A stretch of DNA of 64,000 nucleotides from Desulfocurvus vexinensis DSM 17965 (GTDB taxonomy: Bacteria; Desulfobacterota; Desulfovibrionia; Desulfovibrionales; Desulfovibrionaceae): the NCBI RefSeq assembly GCF_000519125.1, contig NZ_JAEX01000011.1, positions 1 to 64,000 on the forward strand, read 5' to 3'. How positions within the stretch are numbered: position 1 is the first letter of the stretch; each line of letters opens with the position of its first letter. Under the pieces are notes generated by a model, which was given only the letters and a program-made list of their open reading frames with translations, made no database searches and had not been told where the DNA came from. The position numbers were made by a program, and so were the translations under genes. Below are positions 49,706-58,048 of the stretch, in pieces.

Positions 49706-51004
49706 CTAGGCGGCGCCGAAAAAGTCCAGGACCAGTTTGCCCACGTCGCGCGGGCGGGCGGGCGCCGGGCCCGGGCCGGGGGCGCTGTCGTAAAAGAAAG
49801 CGTCGTCCGCCGTGTGCACCCCGGTGCGCCCGTAGTGGCCGAACACGGGCCGGGCGTCGAACTTGGCCGTCAGGCTGAAGCCGGGGTGCGCCTCGGCCAG
49901 CAGGTCCGGCGCCGCGTGGGCCATGGGCCCGGGGTAGAGGGCCGCGCGGTCGTGCACGGCGCGGATCACCGGGCGGCCCCGGTGGGTCAGGCCCAGCAGG
50001 GCGTCGCGGATGCGCGCGGCCAGGGCCGGGGCCTGGGCCGGGGTCACGCCCCCGGCGGCGAAGCGTTCGCGGGTGTGCAGGTAGATGCGCCCGGGGTCCA
50101 GGGCCAGGGCCTGGGAGTCCGAGGCCAGGGCCGTGGCGTCGTTTTCGTGGGCCTGGGTGCCCGTGAGGCGCGCCAGGCCCTGCTCCGCCAGCCAGGAGTT
50201 CAGGTCCAACTCGGTTTCCAGGCGCGTGAAGCCGTGGTCGGCCAGCACCAGCAGCCGCCGGGGCCCGGGCAGGGCCTCGAAGCGGTCCAGCAGGTCGCCC
50301 AGGGCGGCGTCCCAGCGGCGCAGCAGGGCCATGGCCCCGCCGTGGCGCGGGTGGGCCGGGTCGTCCACTGCGTCGTAGAGGAAATGGAAGAGCCGGTCGG
50401 TCTCCGTGAGCACGAAGACGAAGAGGTCCCAGGCCAGGTCGGGCCAGAGCAGGGCCAGGGCCGCGCGGCGCGAGTCCAGAGTGGCGGCCAGGTCGGCCAG
50501 CAGGAAGTCGTGGTCCGTGCCGCCGCGCGCGGTGTCGGCCTCCAGGCGGTAGCCCATGGCCGTCAGGGGCCCGGCCAAAAAGGGCGGAAAGACCGCCCCG
50601 CGCAGCTCCGGAGCCACGAACCCGGCCACGAGCATGCCCTTCAGGGGCCGGGCCGGGTAGGTGCCGGGCAGGTTGAGCACGCGGCTGGTCAGCCCCCGGG
50701 CGCCCAGGCGCTGGAAGATGGTCGGCGCGGCCACGCAGGTGGCGTCGGTGAGCGCCGTGGCGTAGGTGGCGGGGTCCAGGCGGGTGAAGCCGAAGACGCC
50801 GTGCTCCTCGGGCCCGGCGGCGGTGAAGAAGCTCGTCCAGTTCACCGGGGAGAGCTCGGGCAGCTCGGCGCGCAGGGCGCGGGCGCCGGGCAGCAGCCGG
50901 GCCAGGTTCGGGGCCGCGCCCCGGGCGGCCAGACGCCGGGCCAGGGCCAGGGGCAGCCCGTCCAGGCCGAGCACGGCCATGCGGGGGCGGGGAGCGGTGC
51001 GCAT
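49706..51004 (-). CDS. Alkaline-phosphatase-superfamily (type I phosphodiesterase-like) protein
   Basis: A 432-residue predicted hydrolase. LGLDGLPLAL gives the first metal aspartate; PVNWTSFFTAAGPEEHGVFGF holds the likely nucleophile Thr; LTETDRLFHFLYD and VLADHGFTRLE provide the later metal ligands (D, H). No signal peptide is seen. Two starts are possible (51004 and 50980), neither with a clear ribosome site. The family hydrolyses phosphodiesters, nucleotides or phosphonates; the substrate here is unknown. Confidence 0.82.
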   Translation of the reverse strand: MRTAPRPRMAVLGLDGLPLALARRLAARGAAPNLARLLPGARALRAELPELSPVNWTSFFTAAGPEEHGVFGFTRLDPATYATALTDATCVAAPTIFQRLGARGLTSRVLNLPGTYPARPLKGMLVAGFVAPELRGAVFPPFLAGPLTAMGYRLEADTARGGTDHDFLLADLAATLDSRRAALALLWPDLAWDLFVFVLTETDRLFHFLYDAVDDPAHPRHGGAMALLRRWDAALGDLLDRFEALPGPRRLLVLADHGFTRLETELDLNSWLAEQGLARLTGTQAHENDATALASDSQALALDPGRIYLHTRERFAAGGVTPAQAPALAARIRDALLGLTHRGRPVIRAVHDRAALYPGPMAHAAPDLLAEAHPGFSLTAKFDARPVFGHYGRTGVHTADDAFFYDSAPGPGPAPARPRDVGKLVLDFFGAA

Positions 51005-51260
51005 GCCCGGGGAGGTACAGCCTGCGCCGGGCGCGGTCAAGGCCGGGCGGCGGGCGGTGGGGAGTGGATGCGAAGTCGGCGGTGTTCCTGGCGGGTGGCG
51101 CCGGGCCGTGAGGCCAGGGGGATTCCTGCCCCGGGCGGTGGGGCGCCCTTGGCCGACGGGCGCGCACGGTCCGCCAAGGAGGGCGCGGGCCGGATTGCGG
51201 CGAACCGGGCTTTGCTGGCGTGCAGGACGGCGCGGTGCGCGCGCACGGATGGGCGCGGGG

Positions 51261-52343
51261 TCAGCCCTGCGGCGCGGTGTCGCCTCCGGGGGCCGGGGCG
51301 CCGGGGGCCTCGCCGCCCCGGGCGTGGCGCAGCAGGTCGCAGCCCAGAAAGCGCAGGCAGTGGAAGAAGGAGAAGAACTGCATGAGCTTGTGCAGGTGGA
51401 AGCGGCGGGTGGCGCCCTGGTCGCGCAGCTCGCCCAGGCGGGTTTCGGCGGCGGCCAGGGCGGCGTCCAGGGCCTCGGGGCGCGGGGGCAGGCCCTGGCC
51501 GATGGCGTGCATGGCCTCCTGGGTGGCCGCGGCCAGGGTGCGCAGCTCGGGCTCCATGAGGATGTCGTAGCCCTGGCCCTGGGAGTCGTTGAGCGAGTGC
51601 AGCATGGCCCGCAGGTGGCGGGCGCAGGAGTCCAGGGTGTCCACCTTGAGGCCCAGGGCGCGGGTGTCGTCGCGGTAGAACAGGCGCTCGTGGCGCAGCA
51701 CCTTCTGGAGCAGGCCCCGGTTGGCGGCCACGGCGGCGGCGAAGCCGTCCAGCAGGGCCGGGTCCAGCCCCGACTGGCGGCGCAGGAAGGCGTCCAGCAG
51801 GGTGCCGTACAGCTCGGCGCCCCGGGTGAACTGGCCGCGCAGGCGCTGCTGGAGCTCGTCCCCGGCGCGCTGGGGCCAGAGCAGCACGCTGACGGCAAAG
51901 GCGCAGCCCACGCCGATGGCGATTTCCAGCACGCGCTCCAGGCCGAAGAGCAGGCGGCCCTCCTGCTGGCCCAGGCTGGCCAGGAACACGATGCAGGTGG
52001 TGATGGCGGCCATGCGGTAGCGCGCGTTGTAGCGCGTCATGTAGGCGCAAAACGCCACGGACAGGAACAGGGCCAGGTAGGTCATGGCCGGGGTCTGGGG
52101 GAAGGCCAGGATGGCCACCACGGCGAAAAGCGCGCCGATGGCCGTGCCCGAAAGGCGGTACCAGCACATCTGCACCGAGTCGGCCACCGAGAGCTGCATG
52201 ACGATGACCGCAGACAGGGCCGCCCAGTAGCCGAATTGCAGGTCCAGGGCCTGGGCCGCGGCGAAGGCGGCCACCGAGGCCAGGCCGGTTTTCACGCCGT
52301 GGCGGACGTGGGCGGTGGTGGAGTCGGGGTCGATGTGGGTCAT
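51261..52343 (-). CDS. FUSC/aromatic-acid-exporter-like membrane protein
   Basis: A 360-residue protein with about six hydrophobic segments in its N-terminal half (LASVAAFAAAQALDLQFGYWAALSAVIVMQ, GTAIGALFAVVAILAF and others). A helical cytoplasmic C-terminal half follows (LLQKVLRHERLFYRDD...HAIGQGL). This arrangement is like FUSC/YccS and ArAE-type efflux proteins. ATG 52343 follows CGGAGA. No partner adaptor is beside it. Function: probable exporter, substrate unknown. Confidence 0.8.
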   Translation of the reverse strand: MTHIDPDSTTAHVRHGVKTGLASVAAFAAAQALDLQFGYWAALSAVIVMQLSVADSVQMCWYRLSGTAIGALFAVVAILAFPQTPAMTYLALFLSVAFCAYMTRYNARYRMAAITTCIVFLASLGQQEGRLLFGLERVLEIAIGVGCAFAVSVLLWPQRAGDELQQRLRGQFTRGAELYGTLLDAFLRRQSGLDPALLDGFAAAVAANRGLLQKVLRHERLFYRDDTRALGLKVDTLDSCARHLRAMLHSLNDSQGQGYDILMEPELRTLAAATQEAMHAIGQGLPPRPEALDAALAAAETRLGELRDQGATRRFHLHKLMQFFSFFHCLRFLGCDLLRHARGGEAPGAPAPGGDTAPQG

Positions 52344-52862
52344 GGGGCGTCTCCGTGGGCAGCCGCAGCCGGGCGGGGGGGCTGGCGCGGCCCGGGGCGG
52401 CCCGGGGCGGCGGGGCACCACCGGGAAGCGGGCGCCGGGGCCGATGGTCCGGCGGCGCGGGCTGCGGCGCGGGCTGCGGCATGGGCACGGCTGTGCTCAT
52501 GGCACCCTTTGCGGCCCAAGGCAAGGCCGGAGTGGGGGGCGGATTTCCGGGCGCACGGCAAGCAGCATCCGCCCGCCCTCGGCCATGAACAGGACAAGAC
52601 CGGGAAGGGGCACGGATTTCCGGGGCCTGCCGGCCCACGGGGCGCCCGAGGGCCGCGCCGGATCAGACGGCGCGCCGGAAGGGGCGTCCATGGGCGCGGC
52701 GCGGGTGGCGGGGCTGGGGGTGCAGGCAGAGGGCGGGCGGAAAGGAAAACTGGCCGATGCCAGACCCCGGGGCGGGGTTGCCCCGTCCCCCCCGGTCAGC
52801 CCCGCACCCAAGCGCCCCCGCATTGACGCCCTCCCCCACCCCAGGCTAAGAAACCCCACCCT
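52344..52862. other. Intergenic region upstream of tRNA-Leu
   Basis: I find no gene. The sequence is very G+C-rich with open frames on both strands that are rich in Gly, Pro, Arg and Ala, as expected by chance. No clear promoter for the tRNA is seen. Confidence 0.5.
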
Positions 52863-52949
52863 GCCCGGGTGGTGGAACTGGTAGACACAAGGGACTTAAA
52901 ATCCCTGGGCCGCAAGGCTGTGCGGGTTCAAGTCCCGCCCTGGGCACCA
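52863..52949 (+). tRNA. tRNA-Leu (anticodon UAA)
   Basis: An 87-base tRNA with the 3' CCA encoded. The acceptor GCCCGGG pairs with CCTGGGC (one G-U). The anticodon stem AGGGA/TCCCT encloses the loop CTTAAAA, giving anticodon UAA. A long variable arm marks a class II (Leu) tRNA. The T arm has GGTTCAAGTCC. It reads UUA and UUG, rare codons in this high-GC genome. No integrase gene is adjacent. Confidence 0.97.
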
Positions 52950-53171
52950 GAACAAATTCAGGTGGTTACGGAGGCATTGGGTGCTGCCGTAGGCGCCTGT
53001 TTTTCACTCGTGACGCCGGGCTGTGCCCCAAAGGTGTCCCGGTTTGCCCGCGCCCGCGTCCGCCCCCGCGCCGCCTTGCCTTTCCCTCCGGCGGGCGGTA
53101 TCGTGCGCCATGCAGTGCACAGGGCCTTGCCGGGCCGTTCCAGGAACCCCCTATCCGGGAAGACCTTCCCC

Positions 53172-53786
53172 ATGAGCTTCACCCTCTGGTTCACCGGGCT
53201 GTCCGGCGCGGGCAAGACCACGTTGTCGCGCTGCGTCTACATGGAGCTGCGCCGTCGGGGGCTGGCTGCGGAGCTGCTGGACGGCGACCTCATCCGTAAC
53301 AACTTCAGCTCCGAGCTGGGCTTTTCGCGCCGCGACCGCGACGTGAACGTGCGGCGCATCGGTTTTGTTTCGCACCTGCTCAACCGCCACGGGGTCATCA
53401 GCGTGGTGGCGGCCATCGCACCCTACGCCCAGGCCCGCGAGCAGAACCGCGAGCTGCTGGAGACCTACGTCGAGGTGTTCGTGAACTGCCCGCTGGAAGT
53501 CACCGAACGCCGCGACGTCAAGGGTCTCTATGCCCGGGCCCGGGCCGGGCAGATCGCCAACTTCACTGGAATTTCGGACCCCTACGAGGAGCCGGCCGCC
53601 CCCGAGGTCACCTGCTTCACGGACCGCGAGGATGTGGCCGCGAGCGTGGGCCGGGTGGTGGACTACCTGGAGGGCTGCGGCCTCGTGCCTCCGGCGGACC
53701 AGTGCCGTCTGGTGGAGACCTGCGAGCAGGACGACCGCCAGTGGCGCAACAGGCTGGCCCGCCTGGGCTACGCCAGGGCCGACTGA
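53172..53786 (+). CDS. cysC: Adenylylsulfate (APS) kinase
   Basis: A 204-residue kinase that phosphorylates APS to PAPS. The P-loop is GLSGAGKTT (9-17), followed by LDGDLIRNNFSSELGFSRRDRDVNVRRIGFV and the family-typical APYAQAREQNRE, FVNCPLEVTERRDVKGLYARARAGQIANFTGI and DPYEEP. The ATG at 53172 gives the standard N-terminus. No ATP sulfurylase or PAPS reductase gene is beside it, so the product may serve sulfation of a glycan or other molecule rather than assimilation (inference). A terminator follows. Confidence 0.93.
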   Translation: MSFTLWFTGLSGAGKTTLSRCVYMELRRRGLAAELLDGDLIRNNFSSELGFSRRDRDVNVRRIGFVSHLLNRHGVISVVAAIAPYAQAREQNRELLETYVEVFVNCPLEVTERRDVKGLYARARAGQIANFTGISDPYEEPAAPEVTCFTDREDVAASVGRVVDYLEGCGLVPPADQCRLVETCEQDDRQWRNRLARLGYARAD

Positions 53787-53825
53787 GGGCTGCGCGCCAC
53801 GCGGGCGCGCAGCGCACGGCTTTCC

Positions 53826-53853
53826 AGGCCCGGGGGCGATCCCGGGCCTTTTT
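53826..53853 (+). terminator. Intrinsic terminator of cysC
   Basis: A 9-bp stem (53826-53834 with 53841-53849) is followed by a run of T residues to 53853. It overlaps the last codon of the convergent gene. Confidence 0.85.
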
Positions 53854-56104
53854 ACGTCTGCGGGGCGGGAGGCGGCGGGGCGTCGGCGCCGGGGAGGTGC
53901 GGCTCCGCCGCGCGGGGCAGGGCCAGCAGGGCGCCCAGCAGCAGCCAGAAGATGCGCTGGTAGAGCACCTCGTGGACCTGGCAGAACACCGCGAAGCCCA
54001 GCAGCACGAGCCCCAGGGCCCGGGCGTGGGCCGCGCCCCGCCAGCCGCGCAGGGCGTGGCGCCCCAGGAGCGCGACCCCCGCGAGCAGCACGGCCATGCC
54101 CGCCAGCCCGAACTCGGCCAGCACCCAGATGGGCGTGCTGTGGACGGTGATGGCCTGGCCGACCAGGGCCTGGCTCTTGGCGTAGAACACCCCCAGCCCG
54201 CTGCCCAGGACGGGGGCCTGGGTCCACAGCCTCAGGGCTTCCCAGTTGGCGCTCCAGCGGGCGTGCTCCAGGATCGCGGCGCTGCGCAACTGGGCGTCGG
54301 TCAAGGGTTGTTCGATGATGCGCCCTGGCAGGGCGTAAAGGAAGCGCGAGGCGTCGGGCGAAGCCACGGGGTGGGCCAGGACCCAGAGGCCCAGGGCGAT
54401 GGCCCCGGCCGTCAGCAGCGTGCGGACCGGGAGCCGCCCGGCGGCCCAGGCGGCGGCCAGGAGCAGCGCCGCCGTCCCCAGCCCCGCGCGCGAGCCGCTG
54501 AGCAGCAGCCCGCCCAGCAGCAGGCCCAGGGCCAGCCCCAGCACGGAGCGCCGCCCGGCCCGCGCCGTGGCCCGGGCATGCACGGCGGCGTAGCCCAGCA
54601 GGGCCCCGGTCACACAGAGCAGCTGGAAGGAGAAGGCGTTGCGGTTGGCCGCGTAGCCCGCGAAATTCGAGTCCCGGGGCAGGTCGAACCCGTACAGGGC
54701 CAGCCCGCGCAGCACGATCTGCAGGACCACGATGGTGCAGGCCACGGCGGCCAGGATTTCCACCACGCGGCGCAGCCCGTGGGCGCCGTGGTGGGCGACG
54801 AGCAGGGCGCCGCCCGCGCAGTAGCCCAGCAGCACCAGCGCGCCCATGCCCCGGCCGCCCGCCCACTGGGTCGGGCCCACCTCGCGCAGGCCGAGCAGCA
54901 GCCCCGTGCCCAGCACGAGCAGCGCGCAGGCCAGCACGGCGTTGAACCCCGGCACGCGCCAGGCCGGGAGCCGCCGCTGGGCCAGGCAGTGCAGGGTCAG
55001 CGCGGCCAGGGCCAGCAGGGCGAAGGGGTCGGCCAGGTTGAGGTTGGTCGTCGTGCCAGCCAGCACGACGTGGACCTGGAAGAACACGGCCACGGCCATG
55101 ACCGCGCCCAGCAGCCAGGAGGAGGTGCGCTCCATGAGCGCGGGTGGCTGGGCGGCGGCCTCGGGCGCGGCGGCGGGCGCCCCGCCCCGGCGCAGCAGCA
55201 GCGGGGTCGTGGCCAGCAGCACGGCGGTGGAGCACAGGCCGATGAGGATGGACACCGCCAGGGCGTCGGGCGCGGGCACGCCGAGCTTGCCCAGGCAGTA
55301 GACCGCCGCCAGCTCGCGGGTGCCCCAGCCGCCCACGCTCAGGGGCAGGCTGGCGGCGAAGCTGACCACGGCAGAGGCCGCGAACAGGTCCAGCAGGGCG
55401 ACCTGCGGGGCCACGGTGTGGAAGCCCAGCACGAAGCAGGAGATCATCACCGCCTGCCCGAGCAGGGTCACGCCGAGGGTCTCGCCCACCTGGATCAGCT
55501 TGGGCCAGCGCAGGCAGCTGCGCAGCAGGCCGCGCTCGAAGCGTCCGCCGCCAAGCAGCAGGCTCAGACCGTAGCCGCAGGCCCCGGCCAGGGCCACCTG
55601 GGGCAGGGACAGTTCGCTGACCATGTGCATGGCGCTGTCCCACTCCATGAGCAGGAAGGCGCCGACCAGGGCCAGGGTGCCGCTGGCGGCGGCCAGCAGG
55701 ATTTTTTCGTAGGCGGCGATGGAGGTGTTGACCAGGGGCGGCACGCCCGCGCCCCGCAGCAGCGCCTGGCGCCCGGCCACCTGCCCGACCAGGGGGATGA
55801 AGAACAGCCCGGCCACATGGCCCCCCAGGTTGGCGCGCAGGGCCGTGCCCCAGGGCAGGGCGATGGAGAAATGGGCCGCGATGCGCCAGAAGCGGAAGGA
55901 CACCAGCAGCAGGTTGAGCGCGAAGAGCACCGCCAGCACGGCCAGCAGGCCGGGCGGGAAGGTGGCCAGGCGCCGCAGGGCCTGGGCCGGGTCCACCATC
56001 CAGGCCAGACCGGCCAGCAGGGACAGCGAGACGAGGCCCATGGCCATGCGCCGGGCCGAAAGCCCGCCGCGCGGGGCCGTTGCGGTTTTTGGGGCAGGAG
56101 GCAT
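53852..56104 (-). CDS. Fusion of UPF0104/LPG-flippase-like domain and O-antigen-ligase-like domain
   Basis: A 750-residue polytopic membrane protein with about 18 or more hydrophobic segments. Residues 15-320 look like the UPF0104 (lysylphosphatidylglycerol synthetase TM, AglD-like) family: LNLLLVSFRFWRIA, ANLGGHVAGLFFIPLVGQVAGRQALL, YEKILLAAASGTLALVG, SLPLSVGGWGTRELAA. Residues 340-735 look like the WaaL/Wzy O-antigen ligase family: GYAANRNAFSFQLL, LLLSGSRAGLG, and the periplasmic-loop end HSTPIWVLAEFGLAG. ATG 56104 starts the frame. The two activities are normally separate proteins. Function is inferred as lipid-linked glycan handling at the membrane. Confidence 0.78.
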   Translation of the reverse strand: MPPAPKTATAPRGGLSARRMAMGLVSLSLLAGLAWMVDPAQALRRLATFPPGLLAVLAVLFALNLLLVSFRFWRIAAHFSIALPWGTALRANLGGHVAGLFFIPLVGQVAGRQALLRGAGVPPLVNTSIAAYEKILLAAASGTLALVGAFLLMEWDSAMHMVSELSLPQVALAGACGYGLSLLLGGGRFERGLLRSCLRWPKLIQVGETLGVTLLGQAVMISCFVLGFHTVAPQVALLDLFAASAVVSFAASLPLSVGGWGTRELAAVYCLGKLGVPAPDALAVSILIGLCSTAVLLATTPLLLRRGGAPAAAPEAAAQPPALMERTSSWLLGAVMAVAVFFQVHVVLAGTTTNLNLADPFALLALAALTLHCLAQRRLPAWRVPGFNAVLACALLVLGTGLLLGLREVGPTQWAGGRGMGALVLLGYCAGGALLVAHHGAHGLRRVVEILAAVACTIVVLQIVLRGLALYGFDLPRDSNFAGYAANRNAFSFQLLCVTGALLGYAAVHARATARAGRRSVLGLALGLLLGGLLLSGSRAGLGTAALLLAAAWAAGRLPVRTLLTAGAIALGLWVLAHPVASPDASRFLYALPGRIIEQPLTDAQLRSAAILEHARWSANWEALRLWTQAPVLGSGLGVFYAKSQALVGQAITVHSTPIWVLAEFGLAGMAVLLAGVALLGRHALRGWRGAAHARALGLVLLGFAVFCQVHEVLYQRIFWLLLGALLALPRAAEPHLPGADAPPPPAPQT

Positions 56105-56418
56105 GCGGTCTCGTGTGCTTCGTGGCAGGTGCCGCCCGTCGGCTTGCCAGGGTTGACGGGTGCCGCCCGGCCCTGTTGCGGGGGGTGATGACCGGGGTTT
56201 GGTGTGTTGTCCGTCCGCTTGGGGGACATTCCATCATCTGGCGGCCTTTTTCAACAACAAGTTGCGGGTTCCCTGGCCGGGGGCCTTTGCGCGGCGGCGC
56301 TGCCCGGCCCGCAGGGCCCATGGCTGCGGGCGAAATTCGCCCTGCCGGGGCAGGCGCGAAGGGCCGCCCCCGGTGCATGCCGGCGGCGGCCCCTGGGCGG
56401 CGCAAGGGCGGGTGCGGG
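56105..56418. other. Intergenic region
   Basis: This gap lies between the flippase/ligase fusion and the D-aminoacylase gene, both on the minus strand. It contains an A/T-rich spot around 56245-56265 (TTTTTCAACAACAAGTTG). No gene or confident promoter is seen. Confidence 0.5.
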
Positions 56419-58035
56419 TCAGCAGGCGCCGCCGGTCCGGCCCGGGCGCAGCACCCGGCCCGGGCGGGCGTCCGTGGGCTGGCCGTCGCGCAGGCACACG
56501 GCGCCGCCGACCACCACGAGGTCGATGCCCTCGGGCGCCGCCGCCGGGTCGGCGAAGGTCGCCGTGTCGCGCAGGCGGTCCATGTCCAGCAGCACCAGGT
56601 CCGCCGCCAGGCCCGGGGCGATGACGCCCCGGTCGAACAGGCCCATGCGCTGGGCGGGCATGGCGCTCATCTTGCGCACGGCCTCTTCCAGGGACAGCAC
56701 GCCGCGCTGGCGCACGTAGCGGTCCAGCACGCGCGGGAAGGTGCCCGAGAGCCGGGGGTGCGACTTGCCCCCCGGGGCGCAGGGGATGGAGTCCGAGGCC
56801 ACGATGGACGCCGGATGGCGCATGATGCGCTCCATATCGTCCTCGCTGATCATCTTGTAGGCGCAGGTGTCCTCGCCCCGGTTGCGCACGATGAGGTCGA
56901 AGGCCGCGTCCAGGGGGTGGCGGCCCATGTCCGCCGCGGCCTCGGCCAGGGTCCGGCCCTCGTACTGCGGGGTCTTGGGGAAGAAGAGCAGGATCACGCC
57001 CTGGGCCCCGCCGCTGTTGCGGTAGTAGTTGTCCCATCCGCCGGGGCCGTCCTCGATCTCGGCGCGCAGGCGTTCGCGCACGGCGGGGTCGGCCAGCCGC
57101 GCGGCCAGGGCGCCCATGCCGCCCTCCTGGACCCAGGCGGGCAGGATGGCCCGCAGGGTGGTGCTGGCCGCGTCGTAGGGGTAGAAGTTCAGGGTCACGT
57201 CCTGGCCCTGGGCCCGGGCCTGGTCCACCAGGGCCAGGGTCCGGCCCACCAGCCCGTAGTTCTGCATCCCGCAGGCCTTGTGGTGCGAGATCTGGGCCGC
57301 GACGCCCGCGCGCCGCCCGACCTCGATCAGCTCGGCCACGCTGGCCACCACATCGTCGGACTCGTTGCGCATGTGGCTTTCGTACAGCCCGCCCAGGGGC
57401 GCCAGGCCCCGGGCCACCTCCACCAGCTCGTCGGTGTCCGCGTAGATGCCCGGGGCGTAGATCAGCCCGCTGGTCATGCCCACGGCGCCCTCGGCCATGC
57501 ACCGGGCGGCCAGCTCGCGCATGGCGGCCAGCTGCGCGGGGCTCGCGGGCTGGTCCGAAAAGCCCATGACCGCGATGCGCAGCGTGCCGTGGCCCACGAA
57601 GCTGACCACGTTGGTGCCCAGGGGCAGGGCCTCCAGGTGCGCCAGCCACTGGGCGAAGCTGCGCCAGGTCCACGGCGGCTGGACCCCGGCCTTGAGGAAG
57701 CCCGCGTAGGCGTCCAGCAGGGCGAGGTGCTCGTCGCACACCGGGGCGGCGCTGTAGCCGCAGTGGCCGATGGCCTGGGTGGTCACGCCCTGGCGCAGCT
57801 TGCCCGTGGCGTCGGGGCTGCGCAGCAGGTCGAAGTCCGAGTGGGTGTGCATGTCGATGAAGCCCGGGGCCAGATAGCGGTCCTGGGCGTCCACGACCTC
57901 GGCGGCGGGCAGGCTCGCCGCCCCGGGGCCCATGGCCACGATGCGCCCGCCCCGGGCGGCCACCGCGCCCCGGAACCAGGGCGTGCCCAGGCCGTTGACG
58001 ATGCGCGCGTTGGTGATCAGCAGATCGGCTTGCAT
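56419..58035 (-). CDS. N-acyl-D-amino-acid deacylase (D-aminoacylase)
   Basis: A 538-residue amidohydrolase that removes the acyl group from N-acyl-D-amino acids. The metal motif is DMHTHSD (H63, H65). The conserved C92 in GHCGYS is the cysteine that bridges zinc in D-aminoacylases. Later metal histidines lie in YESHMRNE and QISHHKACG, and ASDSIP holds the catalytic aspartate. The C-terminal GVIAPGLAADLVLLD is typical of the composite amidohydrolase domain. Last gene of the D-amino-acid operon, 13 bases after the TRAP permease. Confidence 0.9.
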   Translation of the reverse strand: MQADLLITNARIVNGLGTPWFRGAVAARGGRIVAMGPGAASLPAAEVVDAQDRYLAPGFIDMHTHSDFDLLRSPDATGKLRQGVTTQAIGHCGYSAAPVCDEHLALLDAYAGFLKAGVQPPWTWRSFAQWLAHLEALPLGTNVVSFVGHGTLRIAVMGFSDQPASPAQLAAMRELAARCMAEGAVGMTSGLIYAPGIYADTDELVEVARGLAPLGGLYESHMRNESDDVVASVAELIEVGRRAGVAAQISHHKACGMQNYGLVGRTLALVDQARAQGQDVTLNFYPYDAASTTLRAILPAWVQEGGMGALAARLADPAVRERLRAEIEDGPGGWDNYYRNSGGAQGVILLFFPKTPQYEGRTLAEAAADMGRHPLDAAFDLIVRNRGEDTCAYKMISEDDMERIMRHPASIVASDSIPCAPGGKSHPRLSGTFPRVLDRYVRQRGVLSLEEAVRKMSAMPAQRMGLFDRGVIAPGLAADLVLLDMDRLRDTATFADPAAAPEGIDLVVVGGAVCLRDGQPTDARPGRVLRPGRTGGAC

Positions 58036-58048
58036 GGTCGAGCCCCCC

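Noticed and set aside
52344-52862. Several 80-190 codon frames before tRNA-Leu
   Set aside because: No ribosome sites or motifs, and both strands are open, as expected at this GC content.
52863-52949. tRNA-Leu as an integration site of a genomic island
   Set aside because: No integrase or direct repeat of the tRNA 3' end was seen downstream, and flanking genes look like core genes.
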